NCBI RefSeq assembly: GCF_025399895.1
Contig: NZ_JAODUA010000007.1
Span: 233,941 to 297,940 of the forward strand
Direction of reading: 5' to 3'
Source of the DNA: Streptomyces sp. ASQP_92
GTDB lineage: Bacteria > Actinomycetota > Actinomycetes > Streptomycetales > Streptomycetaceae
Length of the DNA stretch: 64,000 nucleotides
Part shown: piece by piece, positions 8,399-17,528 of the stretch
Numbering within the stretch: the stretch's first letter is position 1
Layout of the letters: each line of letters starts with the position of its first letter
Translations under genes and position numbers: made by a program
Notes under the pieces: generated by a model
Told to the model about the DNA's origin: nothing
Databases searched by the model: none
The model's input: the letters and a program-made list of their open reading frames with translations, nothing else

Positions 8399-9622
8399 AT
8401 GCGACCGACACGCCCGTCCAGCGCCGAGCGCACGGGGAGGGGAGCGCGGCGCGGGGTTCGGCCCGTGGTCGCGGCCCTCGGCCTGACGGCCGCGCTCGCG
8501 CTGACCGCCACCGCCTGCGGTCCCGGCGATTCCAGTGCCGACAGCAAGCCGACGGCCTCGGCGACCGCGAGCGGCGCCGACCAGCTCCAGATACCGGACG
8601 ACGTCAAGGAGCGGCTCAAGAAGCACGGGTTCGACCTGGACAAGTGGAAGAACGGCGAGTGGCGGAACTGGGACCGGGCCACATGGCTCCGTGAGGCCAG
8701 GGAGTACGTCAACCCGATCATCCAGGACCTGTGGGACCCGGATCGGATGCGCAAGGCGGACAAGCCCCCGGAGAAGACCGTTCCCAATGACATCTCCGGC
8801 GACAAGGGCGTCACGGACCCGGTGCCGGCGCCCGTGAAGGCCGCCGCGGTGAAGGCCCCGTACCACCAGAGCCTGCCGGAGCTGGGCAAGTTGTTCTTCG
8901 ACGGCCCCGAGGGCTCCATGGTGTGCTCCGCGACCGTGGTCAAGGACCCGGCGCACCCCGGCAAGTCCAACCTGGTGTGGACCGCGGGCCACTGTGTGCA
9001 CGCGGGCGCCAAGGGCGGCTGGTACCGCAACATCGCCTTCGTGCCCTCGTACAACAACACCAACCTGCCGACGGCCCAGTTGCAGAAGGCCACCAAGCCG
9101 CAGATCGCGCCCTACGGCGTCTACTGGGCGGACTGGGCACAGACCTCGCAGCAGTGGATCGAGGGCGGCGGCCCGACCGGCGGCAAGGGCGCGCCCTATG
9201 ACTTCGCGGTGCTGCACATGACGCCGGAGAAGGGCTCGAACGGCAAGTCCCTGGAGGAGACGGTCGGCGGGGCGCTCCCGGTGGACTTCAACGCGCCGGC
9301 CGTGCCGAAGATCAGCGCGATGACGGCCAACGGCTACCCGGCCGCGCCGCCGTACGACGGCCAGAAGCTGTACCAGTGCAAGGACAAGCCGGGGCGGCTC
9401 TCGCTCGCCACGAGCATGCCGACGATGTACCGCATCGGCTGCACCATGACCGGGGGCTCCTCGGGCGGCGGCTGGATCGCCACGGGTTCGGACGGCAAGC
9501 CGTCGCTGGTCTCCAACACCTCCATCGGCCCGGTCACCGCGGGCTGGCTGGCCGGGCCGCGCCTGGGCCCGGAGGCCAAGGGCGTCTTCGACTCGGTGAG
9601 CACCAAGTACGCCGGGCGGTAA
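8399..9622 (+). CDS. Secreted lipoprotein trypsin/V8-like serine protease (tandem paralogue 1)
   Basis: A 407-aa exported protein. It has a signal peptide with lipobox LTATAC, then a Ser/Thr/Ala-rich linker and a serine protease domain. The triad is readable: His in WTAGHCVH, Asp in PYDFAVLHM and Ser in TGGSSGGGW; the TAGHC form is typical of V8/glutamyl-endopeptidase-like enzymes. A conserved N-terminal segment (LKKHGFDLDKW, WLREAREYVNPII) precedes the catalytic domain and is shared with the downstream paralogue. ATG 8399 is preferred because GGGGG lies 8 bases upstream; a GTG at 8369 in the same frame has no such site. It probably acts outside the membrane as a lipid-anchored protease. The substrate is unknown. 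A strong hairpin follows the stop codon. Confidence 0.88.
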   Translation: MRPTRPSSAERTGRGARRGVRPVVAALGLTAALALTATACGPGDSSADSKPTASATASGADQLQIPDDVKERLKKHGFDLDKWKNGEWRNWDRATWLREAREYVNPIIQDLWDPDRMRKADKPPEKTVPNDISGDKGVTDPVPAPVKAAAVKAPYHQSLPELGKLFFDGPEGSMVCSATVVKDPAHPGKSNLVWTAGHCVHAGAKGGWYRNIAFVPSYNNTNLPTAQLQKATKPQIAPYGVYWADWAQTSQQWIEGGGPTGGKGAPYDFAVLHMTPEKGSNGKSLEETVGGALPVDFNAPAVPKISAMTANGYPAAPPYDGQKLYQCKDKPGRLSLATSMPTMYRIGCTMTGGSSGGGWIATGSDGKPSLVSNTSIGPVTAGWLAGPRLGPEAKGVFDSVSTKYAGR

Positions 9623-9630
9623 GTGGCTTG

Positions 9631-9659
9631 CGGGGGTCCTGTGAACGCCGGGACCCCCG
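9631..9659 (+). terminator. Hairpin terminator after protease 1
   Basis: CGGGGGTCC (9631-9639) pairs with GGACCCCCG (9651-9659) around an 11-base loop, 8 bases after the stop codon. No T run follows, as is usual in Streptomyces. Confidence 0.6.
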
Positions 9660-9681
9660 TGATCGCCCCCCGCGCCACACA

Positions 9682-9701
9682 GGCATAGTGGGGGGCCGCA
9701 C
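9682..9701 (+). promoter_or_regulatory. Shared upstream element of the two protease genes, copy 2
   Basis: This 20-mer begins GGCATAGTGG and ends GGCCGCAC. It repeats the element at 8254-8272 with one additional G. It lies about 95 bp before the second protease start and downstream of the first gene's hairpin, so the second gene probably has its own transcript. Confidence 0.45.
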
Positions 9702-9796
9702 AGTGGGCGGCCGAGTGCACGACAGCCCACCGCAATGACAAGTACATGGCAAAACCTGCCCGGTGCGGGCAGGCTCATCAGGGGGAATCGTTTCTC

Positions 9797-10966
9797 ATGC
9801 GATCCATACGTCCGCTGCTTGCCGTCACCGGCCTGGCCGCGGCTCTCGCACTGACCGCCACCGCGTGCGGCCCGGGCGGGGACGAGGCCGACAGCAAGCC
9901 GTCCGCCTCGAACTCCGCCTCCGCCAAGGGCGGTTCCACCGCCCCCGCCGACGTGGCCGACACCCTCAAGAAGCACGGGGTGGACCTGGACAAGTACAAG
10001 AACGGCGGCTGGCAGAACTGGGACAAGGACACCTGGCTGCGTGAGGCCAAGGACTTCGTCAACCCGGTGATCGACGGCCTGTGGAAGCCGGACCGGATGA
10101 AGTCCGCCAAGGACCCTCAGAAGACCATGGCGACGGGCGACCTCAACGGCGGCACCGGCGTCTCCGACCCGGAGCCCGCGCCCGTCAAGGCCGTCCAGGA
10201 GAGGCTGCCGTACCACAACTACGCGGCGCCCGTCGGCAAGGTGTTCTTCGACTCCCCCAAGGGCTCCATGGTGTGCTCGGGCACCGTCGTGAAGGACCCG
10301 GCCCACCCCGGCAGGTCCAACATGGTGTGGACCGCGGGCCACTGTGTGCACCAGGGCGGCTCCGGCGGCTGGTACCGCAACATCGCCTTCGTCCCCTCCT
10401 ACAACGACAAGGGCAAGTCGTCGGCGGCGCTCAACAACGCGCGGCCGCAGGAGATCGCCCCCTACGGCGTGTTCTGGGCCGACTGGGCCTCGACGTCGGG
10501 CGAGTGGATCCAGGACGGCGGCCCGACCGGAGGCACCGGCGCGCCCTACGACTACGCGGTGCTGCACGTGAAGCCGGAGAACGGCACCAAGTCCCTCGAA
10601 GAGACCGTCGGCAACGCGCTGACCGTCAACTTCTCCGCGCCGAGCGCCCACTCCGTCGGCGCGATGGGCGCCTGGGGCTACCCGGCGGCGCCGCCCTATG
10701 ACGGCCTTCAGATGTTCAAGTGCGTCGACCGCCCGGGCCAGCTCTCCATCAGCCCCGGCACTCCCCCGATGTACCGCATCGGCTGCACCATGACGGGCGG
10801 CTCCTCCGGTGGCGGCTGGTTCATGAACGGCCCCGACGGCAAGTCCCAGCTCGTCTCCAACACCTCGATCGGCCCGGTCACTTCGGGCTGGCTGGCCGGC
10901 CCGCAGCTCGGCGCGGGCGCCAAGGCGCTCTTCGACTCGATGAGCGCGAAGTACGGCGGCCGGTAA
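9797..10966 (+). CDS. Secreted lipoprotein trypsin/V8-like serine protease (tandem paralogue 2)
   Basis: A 389-aa paralogue of the preceding gene, alike along its whole length. It has a lipobox LTATACGPG, the LKKHGVDLDKY and WLREAKDFVNPVI segments, and a protease domain with His in WTAGHCVH, Asp in PYDYAVLHV and Ser in TGGSSGGGW. All three catalytic residues are kept, so both copies are probably active. ATG 9797 follows GGGGGAATC at a spacing of about 10; an in-frame ATG at 9746 lies before the ribosome site and is rejected. The two genes are in tandem with a conserved upstream element, which points to a recent duplication of gene plus promoter. The difference in role is unknown. Confidence 0.88.
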   Translation: MRSIRPLLAVTGLAAALALTATACGPGGDEADSKPSASNSASAKGGSTAPADVADTLKKHGVDLDKYKNGGWQNWDKDTWLREAKDFVNPVIDGLWKPDRMKSAKDPQKTMATGDLNGGTGVSDPEPAPVKAVQERLPYHNYAAPVGKVFFDSPKGSMVCSGTVVKDPAHPGRSNMVWTAGHCVHQGGSGGWYRNIAFVPSYNDKGKSSAALNNARPQEIAPYGVFWADWASTSGEWIQDGGPTGGTGAPYDYAVLHVKPENGTKSLEETVGNALTVNFSAPSAHSVGAMGAWGYPAAPPYDGLQMFKCVDRPGQLSISPGTPPMYRIGCTMTGGSSGGGWFMNGPDGKSQLVSNTSIGPVTSGWLAGPQLGAGAKALFDSMSAKYGGR

Positions 10967-10985
10967 CCGGCCCGCCCGGCATGGC

Positions 10986-11025
10986 GAAAGGCCCGCCCCC
11001 CTTCTGCGAGGGGAGCGGGCCTTTC
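10986..11025. terminator. Strong bidirectional hairpin between protease 2 and hflX
   Basis: GAAAGGCCCGC (10986-10996) pairs perfectly with GCGGGCCTTTC (11015-11025), and the inner CCCC/GGGG extends the stem. It lies between convergent genes, so it can end both transcripts. Confidence 0.75.
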
Positions 11026-11076
11026 ACCGTGCGGCCGCGTGAACTGCCCGTTCAGCGGCGGTACTTGACGCCGGCG

Positions 11077-12579
11077 TCAGTGCGCGGCCGGCACATAGGG
11101 CGCCAGCTCGGCGGCGAGCGCCTCGTGCACCCGGGCCTTGAGCACGGTGCCCTCCGCGACGTGCTCCTCGGAGATCACCTCGCCCTCGGCGTGCGCCCGC
11201 GCCACCAACTGCCCGTGGGTGTAGGGCACCAGCGCTTCGATCTCGATCGCGGGGCGCGGCAGTTCGGTGTCGATGAGCGCGAGCAGCTCCTCGATGCCTT
11301 CACCGGTGCGGGCCGAGACCGCGATGGAGTGCCGCTCGATCCGCAGCAGGCGCTGCAGGACGACCGGGTCCGCCGCGTCCGCCTTGTTGATGATCACGAT
11401 CTCCGGCACGTCGACCGCGCCCACGTCACGGATCACCTCGCGCACGGCGGCGAGCTGCTCCTCCGGCGCCGGGTGCGATCCGTCCACCACGTGCAGGATC
11501 AGGTCGGAGTCGCCGACCTCCTCCATCGTGGAGCGAAACGCCTCGACGAGGTGGTGCGGCAGATGCCGTACGAATCCGACGGTGTCGGCCAGCGTGTACA
11601 GCCGACCGCTGGGCGTCTCGGCCCGGCGCACCGTCGGGTCCAGGGTGGCGAACAGGGAGTTCTCCACCAGGACGCCCGCGCCCGTGAGGCGGTTGAGCAG
11701 CGAGGACTTTCCGGCGTTGGTGTAGCCGGCGATGGCGACCGAGGGCACCTTGTTGCGGCGCCGTTCCTGGCGCTTGATCTCGCGGCCCGTCTTCATCTCC
11801 GCGATCTCCCGGCGCATCTTCGCCATCTTCTCGCGGATCCGCCGGCGGTCCGTCTCGATCTTGGTCTCACCGGGACCGCGGGTGGCCATGCCGCCGCCAC
11901 CGCTGGACCCGCCGCCGCCCATCTGACGGGACAGGGACTGACCCCAGCCCCGCAGGCGCGGCAGCATGTACTGCATCTGCGCGAGCGAGACCTGCGCCTT
12001 GCCCTCACGGGACTTGGCGTGCTGGGCGAAGATGTCGAGGATCAGCGCGGTCCGGTCGACCACCTTGACCTTGACGACGTCTTCGAGGTGGATGAGCTGG
12101 CCGGGGCTGAGCTCACCGTCGCACACCACCGTGTCCGCGCCGGTCTCCAGGACGATGTCCCGCAGCTCCTGCGCCTTGCCCGAGCCGATGTAGGTGGCCG
12201 GGTCGGGCTTGTCACGGCGCTGGTAGACGCCGTCGAGCACCAGGGCGCCCGCCGTCTCGGCGAGGGCCGCGAGCTCCGCGAGCGAGTTCTCCGCGTCCTG
12301 GAGCGTCCCCGTGGTCCATACGCCGACCAGCACCACGCGCTCCAGGCGCAGCTGCCGGTACTCGACCTCGGTGACGTCCTCGAGCTCGGTGGACAGGCCC
12401 GCCACGCGCCGCAGCGCGGCACGCTCGGAGCGGTCGAGCTGATCGCCGTCCCGCGCTCCATCGATGTCGTGGCTCCAGGCGACGTCCTCTTCCATCAGGG
12501 CATCGGCCCGAAGGCTCTCGGTGCGGGGCGTGTCCGCGAAGCTCTGCTCGTCCTGGGAAGGGGATGAAGAGGAGGTCAT
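11077..12579 (-). CDS. hflX: Ribosome-associated GTPase HflX
   Basis: A 500-aa HflX GTPase. After an acidic N-terminus comes the HflX domain (VVLVGVWTTG, YIGSGKAQEL, VCDGELSPGQ), a helical linker with RGPGETKIETDRR, and the G domain with G1 GYTNAGKSS, G3 DTVGF and G4 NKAD. The family binds 50S subunits and rescues stalled or heat-damaged ribosomes. A glycine-rich insert (MGGGGSSGGGG) sits before RGPGE. I chose ATG 12579, which has AAAGGA just upstream, over an in-frame start at 12645. The gene stands alone between a hairpin and the secreted M1 peptidase gene. Confidence 0.96.
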   Translation of the reverse strand: MTSSSSPSQDEQSFADTPRTESLRADALMEEDVAWSHDIDGARDGDQLDRSERAALRRVAGLSTELEDVTEVEYRQLRLERVVLVGVWTTGTLQDAENSLAELAALAETAGALVLDGVYQRRDKPDPATYIGSGKAQELRDIVLETGADTVVCDGELSPGQLIHLEDVVKVKVVDRTALILDIFAQHAKSREGKAQVSLAQMQYMLPRLRGWGQSLSRQMGGGGSSGGGGMATRGPGETKIETDRRRIREKMAKMRREIAEMKTGREIKRQERRRNKVPSVAIAGYTNAGKSSLLNRLTGAGVLVENSLFATLDPTVRRAETPSGRLYTLADTVGFVRHLPHHLVEAFRSTMEEVGDSDLILHVVDGSHPAPEEQLAAVREVIRDVGAVDVPEIVIINKADAADPVVLQRLLRIERHSIAVSARTGEGIEELLALIDTELPRPAIEIEALVPYTHGQLVARAHAEGEVISEEHVAEGTVLKARVHEALAAELAPYVPAAH

Positions 12580-12728
12580 TGGATCCTTTACGTCGTTGGA
12601 ATTCCGGACCGGAGTCCCCGAGGGAATTCCGGCTGTGTCGGTCACAACGCGTTATGGGCCCCAATGATTCCCGGACGGAATCGGCCCGGCGGCGCCGCCG
12701 ACATCCCCGATGGTCGCACGGTGCCTCC

Positions 12729-12756
12729 GGGGCCGTCATCCCGGTTTTCCGGCCCC
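12729..12756 (-). terminator. Possible hairpin after the M1 peptidase gene
   Basis: GGGGCC (12729-12734) can pair with GGCCCC (12751-12756), with an inner alternative CCGG-TTTT-CCGG, 15 bases after the peptidase stop. The stem is short, so the call is weak. Confidence 0.35.
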
Positions 12757-12770
12757 GCCAAGGGGAGCGG

Positions 12771-14234
12771 TCAGCCGCGCTTGGGTGCCTGGGTGTGCCA
12801 GTCGGGGTGTCCGGGCATCGGCGGCGTCTTCTCTCCGTACAGCCACGCCTTGAAGAAGGCGGACAGGTCGCGGCCGGAGACCCGGGACGCCAGCGCGGCG
12901 AAGTCGGCGGTCGTGGCGGTGGAGTCGCGGTGGTCGCGCACCCAGCGCCGTTCCAGGCGCTCGAAGGCCTTCGTGCCGATCTCCTCGCGCAGGGCGTACA
13001 GGACGAGGGCGCTGCCGTCGTAGACGATCGGCCGGAAGATGCCGATCTTCTGTCCGGGCCCGGCCGCCCGGGGCGCGGCCGGCGGTCCGCCGGCGGCGCG
13101 CCAGCCGTCGGAGAGGGCGTAGGCGGCGCGCATCCGCTGCTCCAGGGACCGCTTGCCGAACTCCTCCGCGTACCGGGCCTCGTACCAGGTGGCGTGTCCC
13201 TCGTTCAGCCACAGGTCCGACCACGCGCGGGGCGAGACGCTGTCGCCGAACCAGTGGTGCGCCAGCTCGTGGACCATGACCGAGTCGATGTACCAGGCGG
13301 GGAACTCCGGCCGCACGAACAGGGACCGCTCGAACAGGGACAGGGTCTGCGTCTCCAGCTCGAAGCCGGTCTCGGCTCCCGCGATGAGCACCCCGTACGT
13401 CTCGAACGGGTAGCGCCCGACCTGCCGCTCCATCCACTCGATGTGCCCGGGTGTCTTCGCCAGCCACGGTTCCAGCTTGTCCTTGTCGACCGCCGGGACC
13501 ACATCGCGGATCGGCAGCCCGTGCGGCCCCTCCCGGTGCACCACCGCCGAGCGCCCGATGGACACCTGGGCCAGCTCGGTCGCCATGGGGTGGCTGCTGC
13601 GGTACGTGGAGACGATCCGGGTGCCCTGGCGTTCGCGCGCGACCGGGACCCCGTTGGCGACGACCGTCACGTTCTCGGGGGCGGCCACGTGGAAGGTGAA
13701 GAACGCCTTGTCCGAGGGATGGTCGTTGCAGGGGAACACGCGATGGGCGGCGTCGGCCTGGTTGGCCATCACCAGGCCGTCGGTGGTGCGCACCCAGCCG
13801 CCGTCGAGTGCCGCGTTCGGGTCGCTGGTGTGCCGCACCGTGATCCGCAGCGCCTCACCGGCGTGGACGGGGCTCTCCGGGGTGATCACCAGGTCCTCCT
13901 CGGCACTGGCGAATCGCGCCGCCCGGCCGTTGACCTCGACGCCGTGCACCGTGCCCCGCGCGAAGTCGAGGTTGATCCGCTCCAGGGCGTCGGTCGAGAC
14001 GGCGTCGATGGTGGTGACGGCCTCCATCGGCTTGCTGTTGTTCCCCGAGTAGGAGAATCCGATGTCGTACGAGAGGACGTCGTACCCGGGGTTGCCCAAC
14101 TGCGGGAACAACGGGTCCCCGATGCCCAGCGGCACCGGGGCGGGCAGGGCCGCGGCGACCACGGAGGCCGCGGCTGCGACCAGCAGCACGGCACGCAGAT
14201 GGCGGGGGCGGGGGCGGCGGGGGGTGAGCGGCAT
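12771..14234 (-). CDS. Secreted M1-family zinc metallopeptidase
   Basis: A 487-aa gluzincin with an N-terminal signal peptide (basic MPLTPRRPRPRHLR then a hydrophobic Ala/Val stretch). The zinc site HELAHHWFGD lies near residues 322-331, followed 18 residues on by LNEGHATW, which supplies the third ligand Glu. The upstream region aligns with the M1 N-terminal beta domain. These enzymes trim N-terminal residues from peptides; being secreted, this one would act on extracellular peptides. The protein is shorter than aminopeptidase N (about 850 aa) and lacks its C-terminal helical domain. The start has no strong ribosome site. It lies between hflX and rshA, all on the minus strand, but gaps of 89 and 191 bp suggest separate transcripts. 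Confidence 0.88.
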   Translation of the reverse strand: MPLTPRRPRPRHLRAVLLVAAAASVVAAALPAPVPLGIGDPLFPQLGNPGYDVLSYDIGFSYSGNNSKPMEAVTTIDAVSTDALERINLDFARGTVHGVEVNGRAARFASAEEDLVITPESPVHAGEALRITVRHTSDPNAALDGGWVRTTDGLVMANQADAAHRVFPCNDHPSDKAFFTFHVAAPENVTVVANGVPVARERQGTRIVSTYRSSHPMATELAQVSIGRSAVVHREGPHGLPIRDVVPAVDKDKLEPWLAKTPGHIEWMERQVGRYPFETYGVLIAGAETGFELETQTLSLFERSLFVRPEFPAWYIDSVMVHELAHHWFGDSVSPRAWSDLWLNEGHATWYEARYAEEFGKRSLEQRMRAAYALSDGWRAAGGPPAAPRAAGPGQKIGIFRPIVYDGSALVLYALREEIGTKAFERLERRWVRDHRDSTATTADFAALASRVSGRDLSAFFKAWLYGEKTPPMPGHPDWHTQAPKRG

Positions 14235-14323
14235 GGACTACCGCTATCAGCGGGACGGGGCACCACCGGGCCGACTCGCGTGGGGGCCACTCGAACGGGG
14301 GTGGTGAGCGGGGCGGTCCGGCG

Positions 14324-16408
14324 TCAGCCCGCGGCCGCCGGATGCTGGGCCCGGCTGACGTCGTAGACGCCCGCGACGTCCCGCATGGCCCGCATGAGGG
14401 CGGGCAGCCCGGCGGCGTCGGGGAGTTGGAGGGTGTAGGTGTGCCGCACGCGCTGTTCGCTGGGGGGCTCCACGGTGGCCGAGATGACGGCCGCGTCCGC
14501 GCCGGCGATGGCTTCCGTGAGGTCGGCGAGGAGGCGGGGCCGGCCGAAGGCCTCGGCGACCAGGGTGACCCGGCAGGCGGCCGTGTCCCCCCAGCGCACC
14601 TCGACGGGTGCTCGCCCGACGGCCTTCATGCGGGCGACGGCGGGGCATTCGTGACGGTGGACGGTCACCGCGGCCCCGCGGACCGGGAAGCCGGTCACCG
14701 CGTCGGGCGGAACCGGGGTGCAGCAGCCGGCGAGCCGTACGGTCACATCGGGCAGGTCGGTCACCGCGTTGGTGGCGCTGCGCCGGTCGGCCGGCACGTT
14801 GACCTGGGGGCGCGGCGCGGCCGCCGGCACCTTGCCGCCCTCGGGGTTGGCCGCGAGCCAGCCGCTGATCGCGATCCGGGCGGCCGGGGTCCTGGCGTGG
14901 TCGAGCCAGTCGCTCGAGGGCCCCGAGGTGGCGTCCTGGGCCAGCAGGAGCTGCACCGTGTCGCCGTCGTTCAGGACCGTACTGAGCGTCGCGAGGCGGC
15001 CGTTGACGCGGGCGCCGATACAGCCGTGGGCGACCTCGCCGTACTGCGCGTACGCGGCGTCCACACAGCTCGCCCCGGCCGGCAGGACCAGGGTGTGGCC
15101 GTCGGCGCAGAAGACGGTGATCTCGCTGTCCCCGGCGAGTTCCTCGCGCAGGGACGACCAGAAGGTGTCGGGGTCGGGGGCGTTCTGCTGCCAGTCCAGG
15201 AGCCGGGAGAGCCAGCCGGGCCGGGTGGGGTCCTCGCGCTCGTCGCCCGTCTGCTGCGTTCCGTCGCCGATTCCTCCCGCATAGGGGTTGCCCAGCGCGA
15301 TGACCCCGGCCTCGGCGACCTTGTGCATCTGGTGCGTGCGGATGAGGACTTCGGCGACCTCGCCGCCCGGGCCGACGACGGCCGTGTGGAGCGACTGGTA
15401 CAGGTTGAACTTGGGTGAGGCGATGAAGTCCTTGAACTCGGAGACGACGGGCGTGAAGCAGGTGTGCAGTTCGCCCAGGACCGCGTAGCAGTCGGCGTCC
15501 TCGGCGACCAGCACGAGCAGCCGCCCGAAGTCGCTCCCGCGCAGCTCGCCCCGCTTGAGCTGCACCCGGTGCACCGACACGAAGTGGCGCGGCCTGATGA
15601 GGACTTCGGCGCTGATCCCGGCCTCCCGGAGCACCCCGCGCACGCCGTCGGCGATGCCGGTGAGGGGGTCGACGGTGCCGGAGTTGGCGGCGATGAGGAT
15701 CCTGGTGCGTTCGTACTCCTCGGGGTGCAGGATCGCGAAGACCAGGTCCTCCAGTTCGGACTTGAGGGCCTGCACGCCCAGGCGTTCGGCGAGCGGGATC
15801 AGCACGTCCCGGGTCACCTTGGCGATCCGGGCCTGCTTCTCGGGGCGCATCACGCCGAGGGTGCGCATGTTGTGCAGCCGGTCGGCGAGTTTGATCGACA
15901 TCACGCGTACGTCGTCGCCGGTGGCCACCAGCATCTTGCGGAAGGTCTCGGGTTCGGCGGCGGCGCCGTAGTCGACCTTCTCCAATTTCGTGACGCCGTC
16001 CACCAGATAGGTGACTTCCGCGCCGAACTCGGCCCGCACCTGATCGAGCGTCACCTCGGTGTCCTCGACCGTGTCGTGGAGGAGGGAGGCGGTCAACGTC
16101 GTTGTCTCGGCGCCCAGTTCGGCCAGGATCAGGGTCACCGCGAGGGGGTGCGTGATGTACGGCTCGCCGCTCTTGCGGAACTGGCCGCGATGGGAGGCCT
16201 CGGCCAGGACGTACGCCCGGTGCAGCACGGCCAGGTCGGCGTCGGGGTGGTGGGCCCGGTGGGCGTCGGCGACGTGGCCGATGGCGTCGGGCAGCCGGTC
16301 CCGGGAGACCGGGCCGAGCAGTGCCGCGCGGCCCAGTCGGCGGAGGTCGATCCGGGGGCGGCCGCGACGGCGGCTCTGAGCACCAGGATTCGTGGCCTCT
16401 GCACTCAT
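14324..16408 (-). CDS. rshA: RelA/SpoT homologue RshA with HD hydrolase, atypical synthetase, TGS and ACT domains
   Basis: A 694-aa RSH protein. The HD hydrolase domain looks intact: GEPYITHPLAV, LLHDTVEDT and KLADRLHNMRTL. In the synthetase region FKDFIASPKFNLYQSLHT and EVLIRTHQMH are present, but the ATP/GDP loop reads RPRHFVSVHRVQ instead of the usual K-H-x-x-S-I-x-x-K form, and the segment normally D-L-x-x-x-R-V reads DFGRLLV, losing the arginine. A TGS domain (ITVFCADGHTLVLPAG) and a C-terminal ACT domain follow. ATG 16408 has a textbook GGAGG 6 bases away; an in-frame start at 16492 does not. The role is (p)ppGpp turnover. From memory it corresponds to S. coelicolor RshA, the second RSH besides RelA. 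Hydrolase is likely; synthetase activity is doubtful. Confidence 0.9.
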   Translation of the reverse strand: MSAEATNPGAQSRRRGRPRIDLRRLGRAALLGPVSRDRLPDAIGHVADAHRAHHPDADLAVLHRAYVLAEASHRGQFRKSGEPYITHPLAVTLILAELGAETTTLTASLLHDTVEDTEVTLDQVRAEFGAEVTYLVDGVTKLEKVDYGAAAEPETFRKMLVATGDDVRVMSIKLADRLHNMRTLGVMRPEKQARIAKVTRDVLIPLAERLGVQALKSELEDLVFAILHPEEYERTRILIAANSGTVDPLTGIADGVRGVLREAGISAEVLIRPRHFVSVHRVQLKRGELRGSDFGRLLVLVAEDADCYAVLGELHTCFTPVVSEFKDFIASPKFNLYQSLHTAVVGPGGEVAEVLIRTHQMHKVAEAGVIALGNPYAGGIGDGTQQTGDEREDPTRPGWLSRLLDWQQNAPDPDTFWSSLREELAGDSEITVFCADGHTLVLPAGASCVDAAYAQYGEVAHGCIGARVNGRLATLSTVLNDGDTVQLLLAQDATSGPSSDWLDHARTPAARIAISGWLAANPEGGKVPAAAPRPQVNVPADRRSATNAVTDLPDVTVRLAGCCTPVPPDAVTGFPVRGAAVTVHRHECPAVARMKAVGRAPVEVRWGDTAACRVTLVAEAFGRPRLLADLTEAIAGADAAVISATVEPPSEQRVRHTYTLQLPDAAGLPALMRAMRDVAGVYDVSRAQHPAAAG

Positions 16409-16603
16409 GGGGTACCTCCGGCGGCATCGACCGGCGGTGGAGGGACTGGCGTGCCCCCTTGGACCGGTGCTTGATGCTACCGACCCCACCACGTGGCGCA
16501 GTCCCGCTCTCGCCCAGCGTGAACCGGATCACCCATTCGAGCGAAGGTTTTGGCCATGAGCGTTTCGGCCCCGGCCGTTTCGGTCAGAGCCGGGCGGCCT
16601 CCG

Positions 16604-17467
16604 TCAGCCGGCCAGGAGGGCCGGGTCGACGACACCTTCGGCGACGATCACCGCGGGCCCGGTCATCTCGATCTCGCCGTCCGGGTACTCGGTGATGACC
16701 AGGGTCCCGCCGGGAAGGTCGACGGTGTACGTGGCCGGGGTGCCGGTGACCGCGGGGTCCACGCCGTCGCGGCGGGCGGCGGCGACGGCGACCGCGCAGG
16801 CGCCGGTGCCGCAGGACAGGGTCTCGCCCGCGCCCCGCTCGTGGACCCGCATCGCCACATGGCCGGGGCCGCGGTCCACGACGAACTCGATGTTCACCCC
16901 GTCCGGATAGACGGCCTCGGGGCTGAACGGGGGCGCCGAGCGCAGTTCCCCGGCGTGCGCCAGGTCGTCCACGAAGGCGACGGCGTGCGGGTTGCCCATG
17001 TTCACGTTGCGCGCGGGCCAGCTCCTGCCGTCCACGCTCACGGTGACCCCGGCCTCGGGAAGCGCGGCACGCCCCATCGAAACGGTGATGTCGCCGCCCT
17101 TGGCGATGTGCACCTTCTTGACGCCGCCGCGGGTGGCGACGGCCAGGTCGCCCTCTTCGGCGAGCCCGGCGCGCACCAGGTAGCCGGCGAAGACGCGTAC
17201 GCCGTTGCCGCACATCTCGGCGATGCTGCCGTCGCCGTTGCGGTAGTCCATGAACCATTCGGCCTCGCCGGCCATGGCCTTCGCCTCCGGGTGCGCCGCG
17301 CTGCGCACCACGTGGAGCACCCCGTCGCCGCCGATCCCGGCCCGGCGGTCACAGAGCCTGGCGACCGCGGACGCCGGCAGGTCGAGGGCGTTGTCCGGGT
17401 CGGGAAGGATCACGAAGTCGTTCTGGGTCCCGTGACCCTTGAGGAAGGCGATCGGCGAAGTGTTCAC
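16604..17467 (-). CDS. dapF: Diaminopimelate epimerase
   Basis: A 287-aa cofactor-independent epimerase converting LL- to meso-diaminopimelate for peptidoglycan and lysine. Both catalytic cysteines are present: one in AEMCGNGVR (near residue 86) and one in SCGTGACA (near residue 220). GHGTQNDFV at the N-terminus and NMGNPHAV are also family signatures. The GTG start at 17467 has no Shine-Dalgarno, but TACGAT at 17474-17479 on the minus strand lies 6 bases before it, so the mRNA is probably leaderless. The neighbours miaA and hflX are standard actinobacterial synteny. Confidence 0.97.
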   Translation of the reverse strand: MNTSPIAFLKGHGTQNDFVILPDPDNALDLPASAVARLCDRRAGIGGDGVLHVVRSAAHPEAKAMAGEAEWFMDYRNGDGSIAEMCGNGVRVFAGYLVRAGLAEEGDLAVATRGGVKKVHIAKGGDITVSMGRAALPEAGVTVSVDGRSWPARNVNMGNPHAVAFVDDLAHAGELRSAPPFSPEAVYPDGVNIEFVVDRGPGHVAMRVHERGAGETLSCGTGACAVAVAAARRDGVDPAVTGTPATYTVDLPGGTLVITEYPDGEIEMTGPAVIVAEGVVDPALLAG

Positions 17468-17528
17468 GCGTCAATCGTACGGGGGCACACCGACAGCCGG
17501 ACGGGACACCCCGCACGGTCGGCCCCGC

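Noticed and set aside
14235..14323. Promoter or small gene between rshA and the M1 peptidase
   Set aside because: Only 89 bp, with neither a convincing hexamer pair nor a plausible frame.
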